Positions 24,419-33,180 of a stretch of DNA of 64,000 bases are shown here, in pieces. Every line of letters starts with the position of its first letter. Positions within the stretch are counted from its first letter, which is position 1. Below the pieces are notes generated by a model. The model saw only the letters and a program-made list of their open reading frames with translations, ran no database searches and was not told where the DNA came from. The stretch spans positions 2,480,001-2,544,000 of the forward strand of contig OY970196.1 of the NCBI GenBank assembly GCA_963708205.1. The letters are read 5' to 3'. Origin of the DNA: CAVYTF01 sp963708205. GTDB taxonomy: Bacteria; Bacteroidota; Bacteroidia; Chitinophagales; Chitinophagaceae. The position numbers were made by a program, and so were the translations under genes.

Positions 24419-25470
24419 TATATTTTATAATATTCTTTATACCAAGTAATAAAACTCTTTACTCCTTCCTGTATAGTTGTATTCGGTTTATATCCTAAAT
24501 CGTGCACAAGATCGGAAACGTCAGCATATGTTGCGCGTACATCGCCCGGCTGCATCGGAAGATATTCTATAAAAGCTTTTTTTCCCAATTCATTTTCTAC
24601 TGCTTGTACATAATCCATTAAGTTAACAGGAGCATTATTTCCAATGTTATAGATTTTATACGGAGCGCTTGACTGCGATGCATCAGAAATGCTGCAATGC
24701 CATGCTGGATTGGGTTTTGGTGGATGTGCCATTACCCGAACAACACCTTCAACTATATCATCAATATATGTAAAATCGCGTAACATATCACCATTATTAA
24801 AAACCTGAATGGGTGTATTTTCTATAATATTTTTTGTAAAAATAAACAAAGCCATATCAGGTCTGCCCCATGTTCCATAAGCTGTGAAAAAACGCAGTCC
24901 TGTTGTTGGTAATTTAAATAAATGACTATAAACATGCGCTAATAATTCATTGCTTTTTTTACTCGCAGCATATAAAGAAATAGGATGATCTACGTTTTGC
25001 GAGGTTGCAAAAGGAATCTCTTCATTCAACCCATACACACTCGAGCTGCTTGCATAAACAAGATGCTTTATATTATTATGGCGGCAACATTCAAGAATAT
25101 TTACAAAACCAACAATGTTACTGTTTACATAAGCATCAGTATTTATTAAGCTGTAACGCACACCTGCCTGTGCTGCAAGATTAATAACTACATCAAAATT
25201 TTCCTGGTTGAATAAAACTTCCAGCGCTTTTTTATCTTCTAATTTTATTTGAAGAAATGAAGAGTTATTAAAGTTCGCACTCTCTATTTTTTTATTATAA
25301 ACTATTTCTTCTCTCTTGAAACCCATTGTTTCCAGTCGAGCAAATTTTAAATTAACATCATAATAATCATTAATGCTGTCTAAGCCCACAATTGTATGAC
25401 CATCTTTTATTAAACGGTTAGCAATATGAAATCCAATAAATCCAGCGATTCCGGTAACTAAAATTTTCAT
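24418..25470 (-). CDS. NAD-dependent epimerase, UDP-glucuronate 4-epimerase type
   Basis: The 350-residue short-chain dehydrogenase/reductase fits the CapI/LspL-type UDP-glucuronate epimerases: Rossmann motif GIAGFIGFHIANRL (7-20), GLDSINDYYDVNLKFARL (33-50), the AAQAGVRYSL loop, active site SSSVYG and YAASKKSNE, and the closing GYKPNTTIQEGVKSFITWY. It would convert UDP-glucuronate to UDP-galacturonate for the surface polysaccharide; the precise sugar is inferred. It overlaps the rfbB start by one base. Length is normal. Confidence 0.92.
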   Translation of the reverse strand: MKILVTGIAGFIGFHIANRLIKDGHTIVGLDSINDYYDVNLKFARLETMGFKREEIVYNKKIESANFNNSSFLQIKLEDKKALEVLFNQENFDVVINLAAQAGVRYSLINTDAYVNSNIVGFVNILECCRHNNIKHLVYASSSSVYGLNEEIPFATSQNVDHPISLYAASKKSNELLAHVYSHLFKLPTTGLRFFTAYGTWGRPDMALFIFTKNIIENTPIQVFNNGDMLRDFTYIDDIVEGVVRVMAHPPKPNPAWHCSISDASQSSAPYKIYNIGNNAPVNLMDYVQAVENELGKKAFIEYLPMQPGDVRATYADVSDLVHDLGYKPNTTIQEGVKSFITWYKEYYKI

Positions 25471-25485
25471 GCGATTTTCCTGGTC

Positions 25486-26670
25486 TTAGCAGTTGCTGTA
25501 TAAAGTTTTAAAAGTATCAATTTCTTTTTGTTTTGAAAAACGGCTTGTTGCAAATGAAATAGCTTGGGAACTCATTTGTTGCCTTAAAAGTTTATCATCG
25601 ATTAACTTTTGTAATTTTTTTACAAATTCGTTTTCATTATCAGGGCTTATGAGAAACCCCGTTTCATCATTAATAAAAGTATCTTTTACGCCGCCTACAT
25701 CTGTTGCTACCACTGGCTTTCCGAAAAGTTGTGCTTCAATAATAGACATTGGCGTTCCCTCATTGTGCGACGTTAGTATAATAATATCAACACCTGAAAT
25801 TGCCTTCGAAATATCAGAGATCCATGAAGTAAAAATAACTTCAGCATTTTCTTTTAAAAACATATCGCACCATGAAATATTTTTTTTGTCTAATTCTTTT
25901 TGAAGTGATGATTTTAATTGCCCATCTCCAACAACCAAAAATTTAATATCGTTTTTATTGTCAGTTAGAATTTGCTGAGCCACATTTATAAAAAGCGTAT
26001 AATTTTTAACCGGAACTATTCTTCCAATGATCGCGATCGCAATGGTTTTCTCTTCCAATTGATACTGCTGTCTGAACGTAATTCTGTTATTGATATTATT
26101 ATGCAATAAAAAATTTTCATCCACGCCAAGATAAATAACCATTACTTTTTTTTCGGGAACAATTTTATAACGCAAAACTAATTCATCTTTTTGCGTATCA
26201 CTGATCGCTACTATTTTGTTTGTTAATTTTCCCAACGCACGCTCAAGAGAAATAATAAAGTTTGATACAGTTTTATTATAATAAGAGTGAAATAAATGCC
26301 CGTGAAAAGTGTGAATAATACAAGGCACGCGACATATTTTCGCAGCAATTCTTCCTATTAACCCAGATTTAAAACCATGCGTATGTACAATTGTACTCTT
26401 GAATTTTTTTATTTGAATATATATCGAAAAAAAAGCTATCAAATCATTGAGAGGATTTATGCTTCGCCTGAAAAACTTTATTTGCATAGCATTAATTCCC
26501 GGGTATTGCTGCAATAAAAAAAGTGCATCTTCCTCGTCTTTTTCTTTTTGACCGTATAAGACTAAAATATCAAACTCTTCTTTCAAATGATAAATCAATG
26601 GAATAGTGTCCAATGCCTGACCTCCAATTACCAAGCGATTCAGGATAAATAAAACTTTGGGTTTATTCAT
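25486..26670 (-). CDS. Glycosyltransferase family 4 protein
   Basis: The 394-residue protein has the two-Rossmann GT-B layout of GT4. The N-terminal domain has the acceptor-site pattern VIGGQALDTIPLIYHL and IVHTHGFKSGLIGRIAAK, TFHGHLFHS; the C-terminal domain has IAIIGRIVPVKNYTLFINVA (about 208-227) and the donor-binding E-x7-E pattern in SHNEGTPMSIIEAQLFGKPVVATDVGG (two glutamates in that segment). It probably adds a sugar from a nucleotide donor to the repeat unit at the inner membrane. It belongs to the polysaccharide operon, 15 bp before the epimerase gene. The sugar is not predictable. Confidence 0.93.
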   Translation of the reverse strand: MNKPKVLFILNRLVIGGQALDTIPLIYHLKEEFDILVLYGQKEKDEEDALFLLQQYPGINAMQIKFFRRSINPLNDLIAFFSIYIQIKKFKSTIVHTHGFKSGLIGRIAAKICRVPCIIHTFHGHLFHSYYNKTVSNFIISLERALGKLTNKIVAISDTQKDELVLRYKIVPEKKVMVIYLGVDENFLLHNNINNRITFRQQYQLEEKTIAIAIIGRIVPVKNYTLFINVAQQILTDNKNDIKFLVVGDGQLKSSLQKELDKKNISWCDMFLKENAEVIFTSWISDISKAISGVDIIILTSHNEGTPMSIIEAQLFGKPVVATDVGGVKDTFINDETGFLISPDNENEFVKKLQKLIDDKLLRQQMSSQAISFATSRFSKQKEIDTFKTLYSNC

Positions 26671-26691
26671 TTATGGTAGGACAAATGGCAA

Positions 26692-27525
26692 TTAAATATT
26701 GCTATTTATTTTTAAAATAGTTTCTTTATTAAACTCATCTCTTTCTTTATCAAAAAACCAACCCCATTTATTAAAATATTTTATGGCCGAATTAATGTGA
26801 TATTTAAGGATTGTAGGGTTAGAATAAGACGCTTTCTCGTACCCGTGATAAATACTTACATGCGGGTAAAATAATGTTTTTGATATTTTGTGTATTCTTC
26901 TTGTAAGGTCCAAATCTTCCATGTACATAAAATACCTTGTATCAAAACCACCAGTTTTTTTCAAAATTTCGCTTCGCAAAAACATAAAGCAGCCTGATAA
27001 ATTAGGAAGATTCAGGCAACGATCGTAATTAAAATTTTCAAGTTGATAATTATCATTTATTTTTTTTGACCATTTATTTTTTGGAAAAAAACGCCTTCCA
27101 ATTAAGTTGAATGGTGTTGGTAAGATTTTACATAATTTTTGAATGCTGCCATCTTTGTATAATACTTGGGGCAGAAGCTGCCCGACATCATTATGTTTCA
27201 GCATGAAATCATAGATTTCTTCAAGAACATTGTTAGAGAATTCGATGTCAGGATTTAAGACTAAATGGAAAGCCGATTGATCAATACTTTTATTTATTGC
27301 AATATTGTGGGCTGCGCCAAAACCAATATTTTTATTATTGAATAAATATTCAACGCGCTCATCATATAAATATTCTTTTAAATCATTCTGTAATTTATTT
27401 GTGGAAGAATTATCAATTAGATAAACAAATAAATTCAATTTACTTTGCAATACAGAGTTCAAGACTTGAGAAATGACTTGTATATCAGTATTATACAAAA
27501 CTATAGAACAGGTTAGTTGATACAT
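26692..27525 (-). CDS. Glycosyltransferase family 2, rhamnosyltransferase-like
   Basis: The 277-residue GT-A protein begins with a short beta strand and then LFVYLIDNSSTN (about 31-42), and NKNIGFGAAHNIAI (about 62-75), a segment typical of WbbL-like rhamnosyltransferases. LNPDIEF is the DXD-like region (about 90), and GGFDTRYFMYMEDLDLTRRI (about 192-211) is the acceptor/catalytic ED motif. With rfb genes in the same operon, dTDP-rhamnose is a plausible donor, but this is inference. There is no membrane anchor. A gap of 23 bp separates it from the preceding gene. Confidence 0.9.
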   Translation of the reverse strand: MYQLTCSIVLYNTDIQVISQVLNSVLQSKLNLFVYLIDNSSTNKLQNDLKEYLYDERVEYLFNNKNIGFGAAHNIAINKSIDQSAFHLVLNPDIEFSNNVLEEIYDFMLKHNDVGQLLPQVLYKDGSIQKLCKILPTPFNLIGRRFFPKNKWSKKINDNYQLENFNYDRCLNLPNLSGCFMFLRSEILKKTGGFDTRYFMYMEDLDLTRRIHKISKTLFYPHVSIYHGYEKASYSNPTILKYHINSAIKYFNKWGWFFDKERDEFNKETILKINSNI

Positions 27526-27548
27526 TATATCTTAGAAATGAATTCTGT

Positions 27549-28673
27549 TTACTTCTTAAAATTTTCAATTACCCGCATTATGTTACTTGCCATATTTCCC
27601 CAGCTATATTTATTAATTAATTGAGGAAATTTACTTTTATATAATTCAGCATCGAAGTCAGAAGAAGTCACTGATAAAAGCGCTTCTTCTACATCCTGCA
27701 AATTTTCGGGATTAACATAAACTACAGAATTGCCATATATTTCCGGTAAAACACTTTTGTTAGAAACGATAGAAATTTTGTCGTTCATAGCGGCTTCCAG
27801 AGGCGTAGAACCAAAACCTTCATAGGAGCTTATATAAATATTCGCAACACATTTTTTATAAAGGAATTTTAAAAAACTGTCAGAAACATAATTTAAAAAG
27901 ATTATGTTTCTATATTTTTTATGTGCTGTTGATACTTTAAGATTATTATAATATTTTCTATTTGGGCCGGTAACGATCAACAAATAATCTGGCAAAATCT
28001 GCATAGCCTCAATTATTTTATCAACATTTTTATGCGCGTAGGAAGCACCGACAGTTATAAAAAAAGGTTTCCCTAAGGTCAATTCAATTACTTTTTTTTC
28101 AAAAGCTTCTTCCGAAGAAAATTTCAAATTATTCAAATGGTCATGACCACAATAAATAACCTCCAACTTTGAAGAGCTTACATGATATCGTTTCATTACA
28201 TCGTTTTTTGTAAACTCAGAAATCACAATTATTTTTTTACAGGATTTAATAATATGCGGTAAAATAAATTTGAAATATAGATACTGAAATCTATTTTGAT
28301 CAGGAAATTTAAAACAAATTAAATCATGTATTGTTATTATTTGATTCTTAATAAAAGGGCTCCCGTGGCTTGTGAATGAGTAAACGAGATCAAACTTTCT
28401 TGCAATCATCGGTAAATAAAAAATATTCCAAACCAAGCGATGAAAAGAAACAAATTTTTTTAAAAAAAATTCAATAATCAAAGGCAATTTTATTATAGTA
28501 ATATTTTGTTGACATTTCAGATCTTTCTTTGAGTAAGTATAGCATTTAAACTCAATGTTCTTTTCAATCAACCTTCCTGTAAGTGCATTATAAGCCTCTC
28601 TCGTATTAACGCCTACGCCTGGCGGGTTTTCCGAATACATGCAGGCATTAAATAAAATTTTTCCTGCTCTCAT
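27549..28673 (-). CDS. Glycosyltransferase family 1/4 protein
   Basis: The 374-residue GT-B protein starts with an N-terminal Rossmann fold (GKILFNACMYSENPPGVGVN), with FDLVYSFTSHGSPF and the IITIHDLICFKFPD segment found in mannosyltransferase-type GT4 enzymes. The C-terminal half has FFITVGASYAHKNVDKIIEAM (about 203-223) and SSYEGFGSTPLEAAM (about 293-307) with the donor-binding glutamates. It is one of four glycosyltransferases in this locus, and directly abuts the next gene (28674) with no spacing. Donor and acceptor are unknown. Confidence 0.92.
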   Translation of the reverse strand: MRAGKILFNACMYSENPPGVGVNTREAYNALTGRLIEKNIEFKCYTYSKKDLKCQQNITIIKLPLIIEFFLKKFVSFHRLVWNIFYLPMIARKFDLVYSFTSHGSPFIKNQIITIHDLICFKFPDQNRFQYLYFKFILPHIIKSCKKIIVISEFTKNDVMKRYHVSSSKLEVIYCGHDHLNNLKFSSEEAFEKKVIELTLGKPFFITVGASYAHKNVDKIIEAMQILPDYLLIVTGPNRKYYNNLKVSTAHKKYRNIIFLNYVSDSFLKFLYKKCVANIYISSYEGFGSTPLEAAMNDKISIVSNKSVLPEIYGNSVVYVNPENLQDVEEALLSVTSSDFDAELYKSKFPQLINKYSWGNMASNIMRVIENFKK

Positions 28674-29642
28674 TTAAAGTTTGATTGAATTCTTTTTAAG
28701 CAAAATAAGGGTTAGGTAAAATAGCAATGTTTGATTGAATGTTTGTCTGCGAATTCCGTTTTTTATATTACGGATCAGCAGCGGCAAACTTTTTTCTCGT
28801 GAAAGCTGAATGAAATCATCTATTGCTTTTTTATTAGATTCTGAAAGGCGGGAATAATAAATGTTTTTAAATATCAATGCCATCTTCAACTTGTTTTTAA
28901 CATCGTCAAAATTACTTTGATCAATTACATTTCTTTTAAATCGGTTTAATAATGAATTGTAATTGAATTGTGTGGAAAGATTTTGTCCTGTTTGTCTGTA
29001 CAAAACAGTTCTTTTATTTAGATAAAAAATTTTGCCAAAAGCACTGGCTACCATGGCTAACCAATAATCATGATTTTCTGCTTCAACCGGAATTGTTTGT
29101 GTGACTTCTGCAAGCTTTTGATTGATCATCATTGTGCAACCATACACTGAATTTTGGCAAAGAACATTGGGAAAAATTGGCTTCACAATTTTAGTTGCCT
29201 GGAAATTTTTTTTTGATTCAATGATATTAAGAAGTGAATCTACATATAAAAAATTTGTATGAAGAAGTAGAGGAGTTTCTGTGCCATATTTTTGTTCAAG
29301 ACGAATCATTTCTTTTAAAGTATCAGCAATTTTATCCGGAAGCCAAACATCATCCTGGTCGCAAAACATTATGAATGCTGCATTTTTTGCATATTGCAAT
29401 AAGGCATTAAAATTTTGTACGCTTCCAAGGTTACCCAAAGTGTCTTCAATTAAAAAAAATTTATCAGTATTTTTTTCCTTGTATTTCAATAAAATATTAA
29501 TTGTATTATCTGTTGATTTATCATCACGAATCAATAATTGCCAGTTTGTGTAGGTTTGCCTGAGAAGGCTTTCAAGTTGTTGTGCAATATATTTTTCACC
29601 ATTGTACGTGGCAAGGAGAATTAAAATTTTTTCTTCAGTCAT
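28674..29642 (-). CDS. Glycosyltransferase family 2 protein
   Basis: The 322-residue GT-A protein opens with the family signature ILLATYNGEKYIAQQLESLL (8-27), RDDKSTDNT (about 39-47), and carries MFCDQDDVW (about 91-99) as the metal-binding D-x-D segment. The pattern ATYNGxKYIxxQLxSLL...SxDDxWxPxKI is that of rhamnosyltransferase-type GT2 proteins. It ends with a basic/hydrophobic tail. It sits directly between the Wzy-like gene (5 bp) and the next transferase gene (0 bp) in the operon. Donor is not predictable from sequence. Confidence 0.92.
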   Translation of the reverse strand: MTEEKILILLATYNGEKYIAQQLESLLRQTYTNWQLLIRDDKSTDNTINILLKYKEKNTDKFFLIEDTLGNLGSVQNFNALLQYAKNAAFIMFCDQDDVWLPDKIADTLKEMIRLEQKYGTETPLLLHTNFLYVDSLLNIIESKKNFQATKIVKPIFPNVLCQNSVYGCTMMINQKLAEVTQTIPVEAENHDYWLAMVASAFGKIFYLNKRTVLYRQTGQNLSTQFNYNSLLNRFKRNVIDQSNFDDVKNKLKMALIFKNIYYSRLSESNKKAIDDFIQLSREKSLPLLIRNIKNGIRRQTFNQTLLFYLTLILLKKNSIKL

Positions 29643-29647
29643 ACCAA

Positions 29648-30820
29648 CTAAACTTTTATTCCCTGTCCTCTTAAAATTGAAAATAATAAGGGAAAAATTA
29701 ATTGCATGCTTGTGGGAGAAAACGAAATGGGATTATGAAAAATTGAAAGAATTAGTGCATTGCAAATTAATGCAATGCCGGTAACTGCAAACCTTTGTGA
29801 CTTTCGAAAAAGAAAATAAATGATGTTTAAATATAAGATGAAATAAAGTGCCATAAAAATCATTCCCGCCCAGCGTTTGTAAGAAAAGCTATACACAAAA
29901 ACAGTTCCTACATTTAAAAAATCATTTATTTGATAAAAAGGCACATCGTCTGAACGGGTTACTGTATTTGCCCATGTCGGAAAAAATTTTGTAAGCGACT
30001 CCGGCAAACATTCTAAGCGAAAAAGTTTGCTCCAGCTTGCTTCAGAATACTTAACATGATTGATATTATTTTGAAGATTAGCCATAGGCGATGCAGCGTA
30101 AAGATATGTCCAATAATATTCCTTAGGAATACTGCTTTCTATGAATTTATCTGTTGCTTCAGTGCCTTCAGGCAAAGACAATGAATCGCTAGCCGAAGAT
30201 CTTAAATTGCCAAAATAGCCAAAAGCCCATAATACAATCAAAATGGCACAGGTGATTTTTAAAATTGTGGCTTTAGATATATTTTTCCTCGATAAAAAAT
30301 ATATAAAAACCGAGCTGCCAAAAATCAAGATAATATAAGAACGGGCTGCTAATAATATAAATGCTACAAGCAATACAATATAATATAATAAAAGAATTTT
30401 CTTTTTTGTTGATAAATATTGATGAAATAAATACACGCAATAAAAAATGTTAAACGACACAACAAGTGTGTGCAAAACAGGAATACCAAAAAGATATTCA
30501 CCATAGTCAAATGTGCCTTGCATCATTTGAATGAATGGCAATTGTCGCGAATAAAGAACTTCAATTCCATAAAAAAAATAAATTAGAATTACAATAATTA
30601 AATTATAATTACTGATTGATATGGAATTGTATTCAAGCGGAGCCACTTTTTGAGTGATGATACCTAACACAAGACAGAAAGCAAAAACAGCTGCAAAAAA
30701 AATAAGTAACGAGTTAGAAAGAGGTGGATAAAGCGTTGACCATTGTAATGCATAAACCCCGAAAGCAATGCTAAATACTATTACAAAAAGATAATTAGGA
30801 TTTGAAAACCATTTTTTCAT
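29648..30820 (-). CDS. Putative O-antigen/polysaccharide polymerase (Wzy-like)
   Basis: The 390-residue protein has about ten hydrophobic segments and one larger polar loop (about 205-280) between the sixth and seventh, the layout of Wzy polymerases, which link undecaprenyl-carried repeat units in the periplasm. Sequence similarity is low in this family, so the call rests on topology and on position between Wzx and the glycosyltransferases. The arginine-bearing AARSYIIL segment (about 159-166) matches what Wzy-type proteins often show. An O-acetylase or ligase is the alternative, but the context favours a polymerase. Confidence 0.8.
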   Translation of the reverse strand: MKKWFSNPNYLFVIVFSIAFGVYALQWSTLYPPLSNSLLIFFAAVFAFCLVLGIITQKVAPLEYNSISISNYNLIIVILIYFFYGIEVLYSRQLPFIQMMQGTFDYGEYLFGIPVLHTLVVSFNIFYCVYLFHQYLSTKKKILLLYYIVLLVAFILLAARSYIILIFGSSVFIYFLSRKNISKATILKITCAILIVLWAFGYFGNLRSSASDSLSLPEGTEATDKFIESSIPKEYYWTYLYAASPMANLQNNINHVKYSEASWSKLFRLECLPESLTKFFPTWANTVTRSDDVPFYQINDFLNVGTVFVYSFSYKRWAGMIFMALYFILYLNIIYFLFRKSQRFAVTGIALICNALILSIFHNPISFSPTSMQLIFPLLFSILRGQGIKV

Positions 30821-30835
30821 TATTAAAGTTTTAAT

Positions 30836-32113
30836 TTAATGAATGAAGCTTATCTTATAATTTAAAACTTTGAAAAAATAAAATGACAAACCAATGGTGA
30901 TAAAAGTTTCAGTAAACATTACCGAAAGCATGGCACCAAAATCTCCATACAAATTATCTAAGATCAAATTGGTAATTACATTGAATGCACAGCCTGAAAT
31001 TAAAATAACTCCATATTTTTTTTTCTCATTCAATGCCAATAATGTTTGAAAGGGAGGCGTATTAAATGCATTTATAACCGGCACAATGCAGAATATTCTT
31101 ATCAAAAGAATTACTTCTGAATTTGCATTTTTTAAAAAATAAATAGAAATTTCTTTTGCAAATAAGGCAACCATTATACAAGCAAGAGAAATAAAAAGAA
31201 CGTAGGGTGTGAAAATTTTTTGATAAAAATTTTTCAAAGCAGCAGCAGATTCTTTAGCCAATATGCACACACGCGGAAATATAACTTGCGAGAATACCAT
31301 GTCAAATTGTTTGAGCGCCAAATAAACTTTTTCCGCAATGCTATAGTATCCTACAATGATTGGTGAGGCAAAAATGCCTAAAATAAATACGTTGGAATTA
31401 ACATAAATATTCACTGCAAGAGATGATAAAAATAGCATCCAGCCATCTTTAATTTCATGTTGTATATCTTTTATTTTGATTGAAACAAATTGATTTTTAA
31501 AAACTTTAAAAATAATTGCATAGCAAATTAACGCAGCAACTATGCCACTTAATCCCTGAAGAAAATTCACTAAAAAATAATCAGCGGGTTTTTTTATCAA
31601 CCAAAATATAAAACCAACAAATAAAATCTTCGAGATAGTATTAAAAATGGCGAGGTACTTCATATTTTCTAATCCCTGGAAGAACCAAACAGGCATTAAA
31701 ACCTGTGCGAATACAAGCGTAAATGCTGCAAAGTGCAATAGATAATTTACTCTGAAAAAAGGTATAAAAAGTAGTGCAGAAAATAAAATAAAGGCAATAA
31801 AAAAAAACATCAGCTTGCTCAATATAACCGTAGTAAGAATTTTATTTATTTTTTCTTTGTCTGCTCTGTTTACAGAAATATTTTTTGTAGCAGAAAGATT
31901 AAAACCATAATCAGTAAGCACATTAAAATAATTGACAAAGGCATAAGAAAATGCAATAAGACCAAACCGTTCTATTCCCACTATTTTTATGACGTAAGGA
32001 ATAATTATTAAAGGAACTAAGAAATTTATTCCCTGGTATATTGATAAGAAAACATAGTTTTTAAACAGAGTTGATTGATGAATTTTTTTAGGCCAAAATC
32101 TTATTAGATTCAT
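30836..32113 (-). CDS. Oligosaccharide flippase (Wzx)
   Basis: The 425-residue protein has twelve or so hydrophobic segments and the polysaccharide-biosynthesis flippase signature at the start: YVFLSIYQGINFLVPLIIIP, followed by VGIERFGLIAFSYAFVNYF. It moves lipid-linked repeat units across the inner membrane. It lies 18 bp after the Wzz-like gene and 15 bp before the Wzy-like gene, completing a Wzx/Wzy-dependent pathway. MATE-like MOP superfamily membership is clear; substrate is set by the local glycosyltransferases. Confidence 0.93.
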   Translation of the reverse strand: MNLIRFWPKKIHQSTLFKNYVFLSIYQGINFLVPLIIIPYVIKIVGIERFGLIAFSYAFVNYFNVLTDYGFNLSATKNISVNRADKEKINKILTTVILSKLMFFFIAFILFSALLFIPFFRVNYLLHFAAFTLVFAQVLMPVWFFQGLENMKYLAIFNTISKILFVGFIFWLIKKPADYFLVNFLQGLSGIVAALICYAIIFKVFKNQFVSIKIKDIQHEIKDGWMLFLSSLAVNIYVNSNVFILGIFASPIIVGYYSIAEKVYLALKQFDMVFSQVIFPRVCILAKESAAALKNFYQKIFTPYVLFISLACIMVALFAKEISIYFLKNANSEVILLIRIFCIVPVINAFNTPPFQTLLALNEKKKYGVILISGCAFNVITNLILDNLYGDFGAMLSVMFTETFITIGLSFYFFKVLNYKISFIH

Positions 32114-32131
32114 TTCATTTTTTTGAAATAA

Positions 32132-33178
32132 TTATTTGCTTAAGGCATCTTTATAGATTTTAACAAACAGCAATACAAACACAATAAAAACGCCGCCTAA
32201 GAATCCTCCAATTATTAGTCCCATCAATCTTCCCAACTTTTTATTCTTTAAAGGCAACTGAGGTGTATCAATAATTTGATAAAGCGGTGTTGATTTTTGC
32301 AAAGTAATTTTCGCTATCTCTAAATTCTTTACCACTTCTCCATAAGCGTCTGCTAAAACGGTGGTTTTAAATTGCCCTTCCTGCGCAGAAGAACGCTGCA
32401 CTTGAAATGCAGGATTCAAATTAAAAGTTCTGTCTGATTCGGCAGCTGTCGATGAAATAGAGGAGCCTAATAAGTTTCTTAAACTGTCAGCTTCATATTG
32501 AAGCATCGCAAGATTTTGTTTTGCAGTTTTTGTTTTTGTATCAATATAAAATTTCGATGCAGCATTTACCAAAGCATTGGTAAAAAGTACAGAAACCTCT
32601 TGATCCGGTGTTGTGACACTGACTTTATAATAGCTTAATTTTTTATCAATTTTATCAATAACCAAATAATCATTTACAATTGCATCATGTAATTCTCTTA
32701 TTAAACTGTCCTGTACTGGTTGTAAATTATTAGGATCGCATGGAAATGGGAGCATACTTTTTAAATATTTATTTCCTTGCCAGCTTTTTAAAATTTTAGT
32801 TTTATTAATAAACGAATTAAGAAGGCATCCATCTTTTCCCGGCACTTTTGTAAATAGTGCAGCCTCTATCATTTTTTCTGATTCTAATAATTGAATAATA
32901 TTATCTCCGGAAAATGCGCCGTCATTATTACCACCAACATCAAAACCAAACTGACCTGCAAGACTTGCCAAGCTGCTAACATCATCATCTGATGATAAAA
33001 CAAATGTGAGATCTGCAGTATATTTTGGGTCTGAATAATAGACATATAAACAGCCGATAACGCTACAAACGACAACAGCAATAAGAATTATTATCCATTT
33101 AGATAAAAGATATTTTATCCAATTCTGAACAAATAATATTAAACCTTTTATGGTAATTTCTTTTGAATCTGTTGCCAT
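32132..33178 (-). CDS. Wzz-type chain-length/capsule regulator
   Basis: The 348-residue protein has two membrane helices, at about 26-48 (WIIILIAVVVCSVIGCLYVYY) and 318-340 (LGRLMGLIIGGFLGGVFIVF), with a large periplasmic part between. The P-rich segment before the second helix (IIDTPQLPLKNKKLGR) is the family signature. The Wzz domain controls polymer length. No C-terminal tyrosine kinase domain is present, unlike some Bacteroidota Wzc proteins. It lies 2 bp after the Wza-like gene, so the export complex genes are coupled. Confidence 0.9.
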   Translation of the reverse strand: MATDSKEITIKGLILFVQNWIKYLLSKWIIILIAVVVCSVIGCLYVYYSDPKYTADLTFVLSSDDDVSSLASLAGQFGFDVGGNNDGAFSGDNIIQLLESEKMIEAALFTKVPGKDGCLLNSFINKTKILKSWQGNKYLKSMLPFPCDPNNLQPVQDSLIRELHDAIVNDYLVIDKIDKKLSYYKVSVTTPDQEVSVLFTNALVNAASKFYIDTKTKTAKQNLAMLQYEADSLRNLLGSSISSTAAESDRTFNLNPAFQVQRSSAQEGQFKTTVLADAYGEVVKNLEIAKITLQKSTPLYQIIDTPQLPLKNKKLGRLMGLIIGGFLGGVFIVFVLLFVKIYKDALSK

Positions 33179-33180
33179 AC